This document shows, piece by piece, positions 36,275-46,439 of a stretch of DNA of 64,000 bases. A model generated the notes under the pieces. That model worked only from the letters and a program-made list of their open reading frames with translations, was not told where the DNA came from and searched no databases. The stretch spans positions 68,914 through 132,913 of the forward strand of contig JAUXWT010000055.1 of assembly GCA_030681475.1 (NCBI GenBank). Reading direction: 5' to 3'. The position numbers and the translations under genes were made by a program. The stretch is from Bacteroidales bacterium (lineage in GTDB: Bacteria > Bacteroidota > Bacteroidia > Bacteroidales > FEN-979). Every line of letters begins with the position of its first letter. Position 1 is the stretch's first letter.

Positions 36275-38635
36275 AGCAAATTTTCTGTAAAGTTGGTCGA
36301 GCATATTCTCCATTCCGACCTCAACATTCACATTCCGCTGTATCTGGTAACTTAATTTCAGGTTCAGGGTAAACCATGATGGCATCCCATAAATTGTTGC
36401 GTATTGAGCGTTGTCCTCACCACTGTTGCTGTACTGGCTTATTCGTTTCCATCCATTGTACATCATATAAAAATCTCCTTTGAATTTTTTCAACTCGAGT
36501 CGGAATGATGTCATACCAAATACCGGCGGAATGTGATCAAGTGGCAATCCGGCTGTTTCATCATAACCATAAGTATAGGTCAGGTTACTCTGGATCGAGA
36601 ATGAATTCGTAACCTGGGCAAGGACACTTCCCTGGATTCCCAAAATGTAAGCGTTCCCTGTGTTAACAGGTGCGAGCGTCTGGAATTTTTTATCCTCCAA
36701 GATGATGGAATCCTGCCCGTTATAAGCAAATGGCCGGATCACCTGTGCATTCTTAAGCCAGTTATAAAAAGTAGTGCCCTCCAGTTGTACATTTCCAAAG
36801 ATGGTTTTACCAACCGAAAGTTCAACATTGTAGGAATATTCAGGTTTCAGCGCTGGATTGGGAACAACAATGGTTTGTGCTTCCACAACGTTAAGTTTGG
36901 TAAGGTCGTCAATATTCGGAGCCCTGAAACCTGAAGAACCAATCAGCGAAAGTTTCCAATCATGTCCGGGGGTCGCTACAAGACCAAGATACCCGTTCAG
37001 CGCCGTATTTTTCTGGGAAACATCCGGATCGAAAGGAATGGACATGATCTTCATCATCGTATCTGAATAAGCCGCATCCAGCGTCACATAATTGAAGCGG
37101 AGACCCTGGGAAAACTCAAACGCTTTGGTGATTTTCCAACTGTTCGATAAAAACGCAGACAGATACATCATATTGGCGCTTTTATCGGGAAAGCGTGTTG
37201 CACGGTCATTTGTTGAAACACCGGTCTCGATATTTTCATTGTGTGCCCTGGAAATGACATTGTTATAATTCAATTCAATCCCGTAATTCATCTCATCTTT
37301 TGAAGATAGTTTTTTATCGAAATCGGCGTTCAGAGATAGGACCCCTACCGTTTCCAGGTTGAATTTCCTTTTAGCGCTGCCAAAATCGCGGTTGATCCTG
37401 TCTTCCTGTATATTCTGGTAAGCCGCGATGATCGAAGCACGATCAAAGATTACGCCATTTACCTTGTACTCTGCCTTCATCGAGGTCAGCAACCGCGATT
37501 GCGGTCCGTAATACCACTCGGCATACCGCATCGTACTATCGTTCTTCATCTCTGTAAGCCTGTCGTAACGAGGAATATCACTGGAATTAGAATATTGCAC
37601 GTTCACGATGTACCGGCTTTTTGAATTTGGTTTAAGGAGGATTTTTCCAAGAAAATTATATTGAGTATAACCGGACCCAACCTGAATCCATGGTTTGTCG
37701 TTGACCACAGTAAGGTCTTTGTTGTCAACGCGATTCGCGTAAAACAATCGCTCGCCAAATGTTCCATAGGCCGGATTGCGTAATCTCCCCTCACGCAGGT
37801 CATCGAAATCGCTATAAGAGAAATTCAAAAGTACCGCCAGTTTTTTCCATCCAAGATTCAGGTTGATTCCGCCGGTTTTTTCCATGTTTGCTGAGGCGAA
37901 CCGCCCGAGTATATTTCCATGAACTTCAGTTTTTCCAGTATTTGAGAGCTTGGGATCTTTTGTAATGAAATTGATCACTCCGCCCAAAGCATCACTCCCG
38001 AAAATTGTTGAACCAGGTCCGTAAAGGATCTCGGTAGATGCCAGGCTTAATGGATCAATGGTAATGGCATTTTGCAGGTGGCCGGCACGGTATGTTGCAT
38101 TATTCATGCGCACCCCGTCAACGACCAGGAGAACCTTATTGGCCTCGAAACCGCGTAACACAGGGCTTCCGCCACCCATCTGACTGGACTGAACGAAAAC
38201 ATTGCCGGTTTGTTCAAGCATGATGGCAGCATTTTGCGGGTTCTTGAAAAGAATTTCTTTTGCCTGGATCACCTCTATTTTATAGGGCACATCAGACCTT
38301 TTCTTTTCTGTTCTGGTTCCTGATATTACAAATTCTTCAAGTTTGATCACGTTTTCGGTAAGGTAGATTTTGCCGTTGGCGGGTATCCTGGATTTAACCA
38401 ATCTCATTTTCTGGAAGGCCACATGGTTGAATTCAAGTGAATCGGTTGCCGCAAAATCAGTAAGATCAGCTACCCCATTCATATCGGTAATGGCCATGAT
38501 TGTTTTTCCAATGTTGGTAATGCTCACCTGACTGATTGGCTGGAGGTCAGATTTGTCGAAAACCTTGACCTGCTGTCCATGCAGCGCTATGGTGACGACG
38601 AATAATAATGTGGATAATATGGTAAGTATTCTCAT
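36218..38635 (-). CDS. TonB-dependent receptor
   Basis: Plug domain 'GGGSPVLRGFEANKVLLVVDGVRMNNATYRAGHLQNAITIDPLSLASTEILYGPGSTIFGSDALGGVINF' and C-terminal beta-barrel. Confidence 0.95.
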   Translation of the reverse strand: MRILTILSTLLFVVTIALHGQQVKVFDKSDLQPISQVSITNIGKTIMAITDMNGVADLTDFAATDSLEFNHVAFQKMRLVKSRIPANGKIYLTENVIKLEEFVISGTRTEKKRSDVPYKIEVIQAKEILFKNPQNAAIMLEQTGNVFVQSSQMGGGSPVLRGFEANKVLLVVDGVRMNNATYRAGHLQNAITIDPLSLASTEILYGPGSTIFGSDALGGVINFITKDPKLSNTGKTEVHGNILGRFASANMEKTGGINLNLGWKKLAVLLNFSYSDFDDLREGRLRNPAYGTFGERLFYANRVDNKDLTVVNDKPWIQVGSGYTQYNFLGKILLKPNSKSRYIVNVQYSNSSDIPRYDRLTEMKNDSTMRYAEWYYGPQSRLLTSMKAEYKVNGVIFDRASIIAAYQNIQEDRINRDFGSAKRKFNLETVGVLSLNADFDKKLSSKDEMNYGIELNYNNVISRAHNENIETGVSTNDRATRFPDKSANMMYLSAFLSNSWKITKAFEFSQGLRFNYVTLDAAYSDTMMKIMSIPFDPDVSQKNTALNGYLGLVATPGHDWKLSLIGSSGFRAPNIDDLTKLNVVEAQTIVVPNPALKPEYSYNVELSVGKTIFGNVQLEGTTFYNWLKNAQVIRPFAYNGQDSIILEDKKFQTLAPVNTGNAYILGIQGSVLAQVTNSFSIQSNLTYTYGYDETAGLPLDHIPPVFGMTSFRLELKKFKGDFYMMYNGWKRISQYSNSGEDNAQYATIYGMPSWFTLNLKLSYQIQRNVNVEVGMENMLDQLYRKFASGISSPGRNVIVALRANL

Positions 38636-38654
38636 AAGATTAGGTTATTAATAT

Positions 38655-38726
38655 TGAGTGAATGAGTGATTGAGTGAATGAGTGATTGAGTGATTGAGTG
38701 AATGAGTGAATGAGTGAATGAGTGAA
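38655..38726. repeat. Octamer tandem repeat TGAGTGA(A/T), 9 units
   Basis: Direct reading of 38655-38726, located 20 bp upstream of the TBDR start. Confidence 0.9.
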
Positions 38727-38812
38727 TTTTGGAAGTCAGGACTTGCAACAAAAGGTGGGGTGACTCCAGAATTATCAGTACACTGGAACGGTGGATAGAG
38801 AAACTAATAATC

Positions 38813-39334
38813 TCAGCAAACCTCGGGCGGGGGGCTCCAGGCTGGAATTACAGATGATCGCAATGGAATATTAAGTTTAGGATAATTCCATTCACCGGTA
38901 ATTAAGGCGCTTAAATCAAGTGTATTTTCTGAAAAATGAATCATGACAAACTGGTTCCAACATGCCTGATGCTGCTTGTTCTGGTTATCGCGTTTCAGCC
39001 CTGCAAACAGCCTGGATTCCCTTTTGTCATGCAGGCAAATAAATGTCGTGGTTTTTCCCTTTTTAATCTCACGCACAATATCATACATTTCGCTTTTGTA
39101 CCTGAATTCCTTTTGATGAATCCACTCAAATTCAGTATCATTGGCAATATCGGCGATGGTGAGTACAATTAGTTTTGAAGGCTGACGCTTAAGCATAACC
39201 TGAATATCTTTTCTGATGATGTGCTTGTTAATTTCAAAAACCAAATAATAACCCATTGAATTAAACAGGAAAAGAAAAAGGAGTAAAAAAGATAATAATT
39301 TCTTCAAATCAGGGGTAGGATTTTCGAGCCACAA
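38813..39334 (-). CDS. Small N-terminally anchored protein with C-terminal Pro-rich tail (SPPPEVC)
   Basis: 173 aa, N-terminal TM 'LLSFLLLFLFLFNSMGYYLVF', C-terminal 'VIPAWSPPPEVC'; same strand immediately upstream of the TBDR gene. Confidence 0.65.
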   Translation of the reverse strand: MWLENPTPDLKKLLSFLLLFLFLFNSMGYYLVFEINKHIIRKDIQVMLKRQPSKLIVLTIADIANDTEFEWIHQKEFRYKSEMYDIVREIKKGKTTTFICLHDKRESRLFAGLKRDNQNKQHQACWNQFVMIHFSENTLDLSALITGEWNYPKLNIPLRSSVIPAWSPPPEVC

Positions 39335-39379
39335 AGATAAAGAATTTTACACAGGTCAATCAGTTTAGACTCAATTCAC

Positions 39380-39387
39380 TATTTTTG
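39380..39387 (+). promoter_or_regulatory. Bacteroidota -7 element TATTTTTG upstream of mqnA
   Basis: TAnnTTTG match 17 nt before ATG 39404. Confidence 0.55.
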
Positions 39388-39403
39388 TATTTGAAAAAAA
39401 TGT

Positions 39404-40159
39404 ATGGAAACACTTAAAATATCTGCCGTATCCTATCTGAACACCTTCCCGTTTGTCTTTGGAATAAGGCAGTCTGGTTTTTTACAAAATTTCAGTCTTG
39501 AACTTGATGTTCCCTCCCGTTGTGCCGATAAACTCTGGCACGGCAAAGTTGATATCGCCCTTGTTCCGGTGGCGGTATTGCCTGAGTTCGGAAACTTTCA
39601 TATTATCTCTGATTATTGTATCGGCGCGGTAGGTGAGGTTAAAACGGTGTTGTTATTGTCAAAGGTCCCTTTGGAACAGATCACCAGGGTTCATCTCGAT
39701 CCTGACTCCCGAACATCCGTTGAACTGGTGAAGGTCCTTGCCGGGTATTACTGGAAAGTTGATCCGGTTTGGGATACCCTGACAGATGAGCAGGCTTTAG
39801 CCACCGGCGACATTGAATCGCTGGTGGCCATTGGTGATAAGACCTTTCGAATCAGACAGGACTTCAAATATGTGTATGACCTGGCAGCGGAGTGGGTCAG
39901 TTTTACCGGATTGCCATTTGTGTTCGCGGTGTGGGTATCCCGGAAAAGGTTGCCCGATGATGTCATTCATCAGTTCACAAAGGCTATTTCTTATGGAATT
40001 GAACGTAAAAGTGAGTGCCTTGAATATTTCTCAGATAAATTGCCTGAGTGTGATTATTGCCTCAATTACCTGGAGAAGAACATCTCCTATGATTTTGATG
40101 AAAGAAAGAAAGAAGGACTGAAAAAATTTTTGGGCTACATCAACAATCGTAAATCGTAA
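39404..40159 (+). CDS. mqnA: Chorismate dehydratase MqnA (futalosine menaquinone pathway)
   Basis: 'KISAVSYLNTFPFVFGI...DVPSRCADKLWHGKVDIALVPVAVLPEF' MqnA/MqnD family. Confidence 0.85.
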   Translation: METLKISAVSYLNTFPFVFGIRQSGFLQNFSLELDVPSRCADKLWHGKVDIALVPVAVLPEFGNFHIISDYCIGAVGEVKTVLLLSKVPLEQITRVHLDPDSRTSVELVKVLAGYYWKVDPVWDTLTDEQALATGDIESLVAIGDKTFRIRQDFKYVYDLAAEWVSFTGLPFVFAVWVSRKRLPDDVIHQFTKAISYGIERKSECLEYFSDKLPECDYCLNYLEKNISYDFDERKKEGLKKFLGYINNRKS

Positions 40160-40175
40160 ATCGTCCAATCGTAAA

Positions 40176-42125
40176 TCATTTCTTCACCGGATATCCACGT
40201 TTCTTGGCCATATCTTCCAAACGTTTCTGGAAACCGGATTTTTTAACCGTTTTCTTCTTGTTGGCTTCGATCTGCAGGTGAAGTTTTTTCTCATCAATGG
40301 TAGCCTTGATGATGTAAATCTGTGCAAAGGTCAGCAGGTTTGCCAGCAGGTAATAGTAGCTTAACCCCGAGGAATAATCATTGAACCAGAAGAGGAACAT
40401 TACGGGCATGAGGTACATCATGGTCTTCATTCCCGGCATCTGCGTCTGCTGTGATCCCATCATCTGATCGTTGATCTTTGTATAGAGTACGCTGGAAATC
40501 GTCATCAGCAGGGCAAAAAGGCTGATGTGATCACCATAGTATGGTATGGTGAAACCACCGGGGAAGGTATAGATTGAATCATAGGACGACAAGTCATTTG
40601 CCCACAGAAAAGCTTGCTGGCGTAACTCAATGGAGGACGGAAAGAAGCGGAACATCGCGATAAGTATCGGCATCTGAAGCAACAAGGGAATACATCCGGC
40701 CATTGGGTTCACCCCGGCCTTTTTGTACAATTCCATGGTCGCTGACTGCTTCTTCATGGCATCTTCCTTCTTTGGATACTTCTTGGATAATTCATCTATT
40801 TCCGGTTTGAGCACCTTCATCTTGGCGGAAGACTTGTAGGTTTTGAATGCGATCGGAAAAAGAAGGATCTTTAATAGTATGGTGAGTATTAAAATGATGA
40901 TGCCATAATTCCAGCCAAAGTTCCCAAAAAAGGTAAATACAGGGATTACCGCGTAAATGTTGATCCAGGCCATCAGGAAAAAGCCCCATCCCAGTGGAAT
41001 CTGCTTTTCAAGATCATGCTGGTATTTTTTTAACCCGTAGTATTTGTTGGGACCAAAGTACATCGACATCGAAATTGTTTTATTTTCCGATGGAACGAAC
41101 GGGATGCCAACTTCAGCCGTCATCGTTTTAAGATAGTGGTTGCCTCCGGACAGTGTGGCTACCCTTAACTTGGGATCGCTGAAATAATCATCGGCAATGA
41201 GCGTGCTGGTAAAAAATTGCTGCTTGTAAGAGAGCCATTTGAGACGTTCATTTTTTAGTATCTTTTCTTCATCACTTGTTTCAGAAAGGTTGTCAACTTT
41301 ATCTTCCGCATATTTATAATACAAACCTGTGTTCATCCGTTCCATATTCAGGCTGTTCTCCTGGCGGCTGAGGTTTTCATTCCAGTTCAACACAAGATAT
41401 TTGGTGGCAGGATCGATGAAATTGGTCATATTAACAAACTTCACACTATACCTCAACATATACTCATTGCCCTTCACGGTGTATATATATTCAATGTATT
41501 TATCCCGATCTATTGTAGTATCTGAAACTGCAATGAACAAACGCATACCTATATTTACAGAATCATTACCGGTTACTTTGACTACAGACTGGCCGGCATT
41601 CTTAACATCTGGCCAAAACGGTTGAAAGTAGAGTTTGTTCGTATTGATGATGCGATTATTGGAGAAAAAAGAAAGTCCAAAATGCAATGAATCCATGGTT
41701 TTTAATAAGAGCGGCCGTTGGTCCCAGGTGAGATAATCCTTAAGTTCAACTTGTGAGATTTTACCGCCCATTGATGATATTTTTAACGTAAAAACATCAT
41801 TTTCAATAGAATAAGAAGTGTCATTCCCTACGGCGGCCATGGCAAATACACCCAATTCATCTTTCCTGGTCAATCGTAGTACAGTGAGGGAATCCAGTTT
41901 TTTTCCGGTCGCAAGCACCTTGGCTTTTTCTTCGGCAACCGCCAGGGCGCGTTCACGGGCCAGCGATTTAATCTCATTTTCACGTTTCGCCTGACTTGCA
42001 AGGTAGGCCGAGTCTGATTTTCGTTTCTGCTGCATCAACTGCTCCTGCGACGGGCTCATCAGGTAACTGTAACCGATGAAAATTCCAAAAATCAGAAGAA
42101 GGCCAATAATGGTATTTTTATTCAT
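40176..42125 (-). CDS. yidC: Membrane protein insertase YidC
   Basis: 'MNKNTIIGLLLIFGIFIGYSYLMSPSQEQ', 'YKKAGVNPMAGCIPLLLQMPILIAMFRFFPSSIELR'. Confidence 0.97.
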   Translation of the reverse strand: MNKNTIIGLLLIFGIFIGYSYLMSPSQEQLMQQKRKSDSAYLASQAKRENEIKSLARERALAVAEEKAKVLATGKKLDSLTVLRLTRKDELGVFAMAAVGNDTSYSIENDVFTLKISSMGGKISQVELKDYLTWDQRPLLLKTMDSLHFGLSFFSNNRIINTNKLYFQPFWPDVKNAGQSVVKVTGNDSVNIGMRLFIAVSDTTIDRDKYIEYIYTVKGNEYMLRYSVKFVNMTNFIDPATKYLVLNWNENLSRQENSLNMERMNTGLYYKYAEDKVDNLSETSDEEKILKNERLKWLSYKQQFFTSTLIADDYFSDPKLRVATLSGGNHYLKTMTAEVGIPFVPSENKTISMSMYFGPNKYYGLKKYQHDLEKQIPLGWGFFLMAWINIYAVIPVFTFFGNFGWNYGIIILILTILLKILLFPIAFKTYKSSAKMKVLKPEIDELSKKYPKKEDAMKKQSATMELYKKAGVNPMAGCIPLLLQMPILIAMFRFFPSSIELRQQAFLWANDLSSYDSIYTFPGGFTIPYYGDHISLFALLMTISSVLYTKINDQMMGSQQTQMPGMKTMMYLMPVMFLFWFNDYSSGLSYYYLLANLLTFAQIYIIKATIDEKKLHLQIEANKKKTVKKSGFQKRLEDMAKKRGYPVKK

Positions 42126-42168
42126 AACGGGGATTGGAAAAATGGCTGCAAAGGTACAAAAATTGTTC

Positions 42169-43779
42169 TTATCTGTCAGCGTAGTCCTTAGCTGCTTTCA
42201 CGAAACTTACGAAAAGCGGGTGCGGACGCGCCACTGTACTCCTGTATTCCGGATGGAACTGAACTCCGATAAACCAAGGATGATTTTGCAGTTCAACGAT
42301 CTCAACCAGGTTGTCTTTTTGATTGATACCGACCGCATTCATACCCGCGGTGGTGTATGCTTTCATATAGGCATTGTTAAATTCAAACCTGTGACGATGA
42401 CGTTCTTTGATGTTTTCCTGCATATATACCTGAAAAACCTTTGAGCCCGGAGTCAATTTACACGGATAGGATCCAAGGCGCATGGTGCCTCCCAATCCTG
42501 ATATCTTTTTTTGCATCTCCATCATATCGATCACCGGGTGCGGTGTCTGTTTATCAAATTCAGTTGAATGGGCGCCCTGATACCCCAGTACATTCCGGCC
42601 AAATTCAATAACGGCACATTGCATGCCAAGGCAGATTCCGAAAAAAGGAATCATGTTTTCCCTGGCAAACTTTATGGCAGCTATTTTGCCTTCAATGCCG
42701 CGTTCTCCGAACCCCGGTGCAACCAATATTCCATCCAGTTTGCCTAATTTTTCCGACACGTTTGAATCATTAAGAAATTCTGAATGAACAGTTTGCACCT
42801 TCACCCGCACACCGTTGGAAGTACTCGCATGTATAAACGACTCGTTGATTGATTTATAGGCATCCTTCAATTCAACATATTTTCCGACCAGGCCGATATT
42901 GACCTCCCCGGAAGGATGTTTCAAGGCATATAAAAACTGTTCCCAATCGGTAAGATCCGGTTCGCGATCAAAAGGCATGTTCGTTTTCTTAAGTATCTCA
43001 AGATCAAGGTTTTCCTCCCGCATAAGCACGGGAACTTCGTAAATTGACTCGGCATCAATGGATTCAATGACCGATGAGGGACTAACGTTACAGAACAATG
43101 CAATTTTATTCCGGATTCCTTCAGACAGGTGTTTTTCTGTACGGCAAACGATGATATCGGGCTGAACTCCCGACTCCAGCAGCGTTTTTACAGAATGTTG
43201 CGTAGGTTTTGTCTTCAATTCACCGGCAGCAGCAAGATATGGAACAAGTGTAAGGTGAACGACCACACAATTGCTTCCAAGTTCCCACCGCATCTGGCGA
43301 ACTGCTTCGATAAATGGCAGGGACTCAATATCGCCCACGGTACCGCCAATCTCAGTGATGATAAAGTCATAGTCGCCCCGGTTTGCAAGCAGTTTGATAC
43401 GGTATTTTATCTCATCCGTGATATGTGGGATCACTTGCACGGTTTCACCAAGATACTCTCCCTGACGTTCTTTGGTGATCACCGACTGGTAGATCACGCC
43501 GGTGGTAACATTGTTCGCCTGGGAAGTGGGGACATTAGAGAATCGCTCGTAATGTCCCAGGTCGAGGTCAGTTTCGGCGCCATCATCGGTAACAAAACAC
43601 TCCCCATGTTCGTACGGGTTAAGGGTTCCGGGATCAATATTGATGTAAGGGTCAAGTTTTTGAATGGTGACCGAAAAACCACGTGCCACAAGAAGCTTGG
43701 CTATTGAAGAGGAAATAATTCCTTTTCCCAATGAGGAGGTAACTCCGCCTGTGACGAATATGTATTTTGTATTTGACAT
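42169..43779 (-). CDS. pyrG: CTP synthase
   Basis: '[27 protein letters not shown]', glutaminase '[19 protein letters not shown]'. Confidence 0.97.
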   Translation of the reverse strand: MSNTKYIFVTGGVTSSLGKGIISSSIAKLLVARGFSVTIQKLDPYINIDPGTLNPYEHGECFVTDDGAETDLDLGHYERFSNVPTSQANNVTTGVIYQSVITKERQGEYLGETVQVIPHITDEIKYRIKLLANRGDYDFIITEIGGTVGDIESLPFIEAVRQMRWELGSNCVVVHLTLVPYLAAAGELKTKPTQHSVKTLLESGVQPDIIVCRTEKHLSEGIRNKIALFCNVSPSSVIESIDAESIYEVPVLMREENLDLEILKKTNMPFDREPDLTDWEQFLYALKHPSGEVNIGLVGKYVELKDAYKSINESFIHASTSNGVRVKVQTVHSEFLNDSNVSEKLGKLDGILVAPGFGERGIEGKIAAIKFARENMIPFFGICLGMQCAVIEFGRNVLGYQGAHSTEFDKQTPHPVIDMMEMQKKISGLGGTMRLGSYPCKLTPGSKVFQVYMQENIKERHRHRFEFNNAYMKAYTTAGMNAVGINQKDNLVEIVELQNHPWFIGVQFHPEYRSTVARPHPLFVSFVKAAKDYADR

Positions 43780-43849
43780 TAAATATTTTTTGATGTTCAG
43801 AACCCGGACAAAAATACACTAATTATTTATGATTTTCAATCCTTCACCC

Positions 43850-44653
43850 TCATTCCCGGTCAATCCTGCGTTTAAAAGCGAGAATTTCCGAGGCGATCTC
43901 CTCAATCGGTTTATTGGTCACCTGGATTACAGGCCATTCAAACTTATTGAATATCCGCTGGGCGTAATTCAGTTCCTTTCGGACAAAATCAACTGAAGCA
44001 TAATCTTCTGTGGCGCCTCCGAGGTACTCCTGCCTGGCGATCCGCAACTGTGAAAGGTCATGCGGTTCGGTGGAGAGGCCAAAAACGGTGCCATACGGTA
44101 TTTTTGCAAGCGATTCAGGCAATTCAGCGTCAATGACCACCGGGTAATTGGCCACAAACCATCCTTTGTAAGCAAGAAATATACTTAAAGGAGTTTTAAA
44201 AGTACGCGACACGCCTACCAATATGATCTCGGCCTTGTCGTACTCATCACTCCGCAGGCCATCGTCATGATTAAATGCAAATTGCATGGAATCGATCCGT
44301 TTAAAATACTCCTTGTTGAGTGTAAAAAACAATCCCGGTTCCTCCTGTGGAGATTCATTCAGGAAATGAGTCAACCGGAGAATAAGCGGGCCAATCAGGT
44401 CGATCGCCTCCACATTGTGAATCCTGCATATTCGCTGGATACTTTCACGTAGCATTTCTGATACAAGTGTATGAATAATAAAGCCGTTTTGCTTAGAAAC
44501 TTCGGCTACAATTTCCTCAATCTGCTGCTCAGTCCTCACCTCAGCTTTGAGGATAATTTCGACTTCGTGAGTTTTAAACTGTGTTAACACTGCCTGTAAA
44601 GCCTGTGCGGCAGTACGCCCTGTTCCATCGGAAACAGCATAGATTTTATTCAT
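43850..44653 (-). CDS. Pyruvate,phosphate dikinase/PEP synthase regulatory protein (DUF299 kinase-pyrophosphorylase)
   Basis: 'YAVSDGTGRTAAQALQAVLTQF', 'GVSRTFKTPLSIFLAYKGWFVANYPVV'. Confidence 0.9.
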   Translation of the reverse strand: MNKIYAVSDGTGRTAAQALQAVLTQFKTHEVEIILKAEVRTEQQIEEIVAEVSKQNGFIIHTLVSEMLRESIQRICRIHNVEAIDLIGPLILRLTHFLNESPQEEPGLFFTLNKEYFKRIDSMQFAFNHDDGLRSDEYDKAEIILVGVSRTFKTPLSIFLAYKGWFVANYPVVIDAELPESLAKIPYGTVFGLSTEPHDLSQLRIARQEYLGGATEDYASVDFVRKELNYAQRIFNKFEWPVIQVTNKPIEEIASEILAFKRRIDRE

Positions 44654-44741
44654 GGTATGGTATGTATGTTGAGGGTAAAACTATTGTTTTTAATGTTGCC
44701 ACGCAAATTAATCTTCATTTTTTTACTAAGGGTAAAATCAG

Positions 44742-44749
44742 TAATTTTG
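44742..44749 (+). promoter_or_regulatory. Bacteroidota -7 element TAATTTTG upstream of gap
   Basis: TAnnTTTG match 46 nt before ATG 44795. Confidence 0.55.
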
Positions 44750-44761
44750 CCATCCATTTGA

Positions 44762-45799
<1,038 letters not shown>

Positions 45800-45800
45800 G

Positions 45801-46187
45801 TCACAGTAATCCGGCGTTTTTCAGGATCTCATTTAATTTTGGCTGGGTTTTGGCAAAGTCCACCAGTACGGCAACAATGCGCTGATCATCCTTTTTGAGC
45901 GGCGCAAGAGATAATTTCCGGTCCCAGAAAGCAAAGCCGAATATACTTACCATCATGGTTGTAAAAATCCCAATTATGGCCCAAAGGAAATTGAAAAACT
46001 GATCAAACCGTTTGTCCATGGCTTCAAACCGGGAAATCATTTCCGTTTTTACTGATTCAACCTTCTGTTCAGTACGGATTATCCTGTCCCGGTCATCCAG
46101 GGTGAAGGGAATCACCGTTGTTTGGGCTTTACCAACCAGGGATAAAATCAGAAGAATAAATACTGTAATTTTCTGAATCGTTTTCAT
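45801..46187 (-). CDS. Hypothetical membrane protein with signal peptide
   Basis: Signal peptide, coiled stretch, one TM; convergent with gap. Confidence 0.6.
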   Translation of the reverse strand: MKTIQKITVFILLILSLVGKAQTTVIPFTLDDRDRIIRTEQKVESVKTEMISRFEAMDKRFDQFFNFLWAIIGIFTTMMVSIFGFAFWDRKLSLAPLKKDDQRIVAVLVDFAKTQPKLNEILKNAGLL

Positions 46188-46337
46188 TTTGTATTGGATT
46201 AAGTTATATGCTTAATCCACTTTATAGTGCAAAGGTAATACACAAAATCGGAAAAGTTTTCAATAAATGGAATAAATGGAAATTTTCAGCACATGATTTA
46301 CGGGAAAACCAGAATTCACAAATCCGAAATTAAACCG

Positions 46338-46345
46338 TATCTTTG
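46338..46345 (+). promoter_or_regulatory. Bacteroidota -7 element TATCTTTG upstream of DEAD-box helicase
   Basis: TAnnTTTG match, ~95 nt before ATG 46440. Confidence 0.55.
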
Positions 46346-46439
46346 CCGCACAAAAATAACTCCATACAACCCTTCTGTCAGGTTTCGCAAGAGATGAACC
46401 CACACCTGAAATTCCAAAAGCATACCATAAAAGATATAG

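Noticed and set aside
38655-38726. CRISPR array
   Set aside because: Contiguous 8-bp units without spacers; no cas genes in the window.
43129-43707. 192-aa plus-strand ORF opposite pyrG
   Set aside because: Antisense shadow ORF of CTP synthase.
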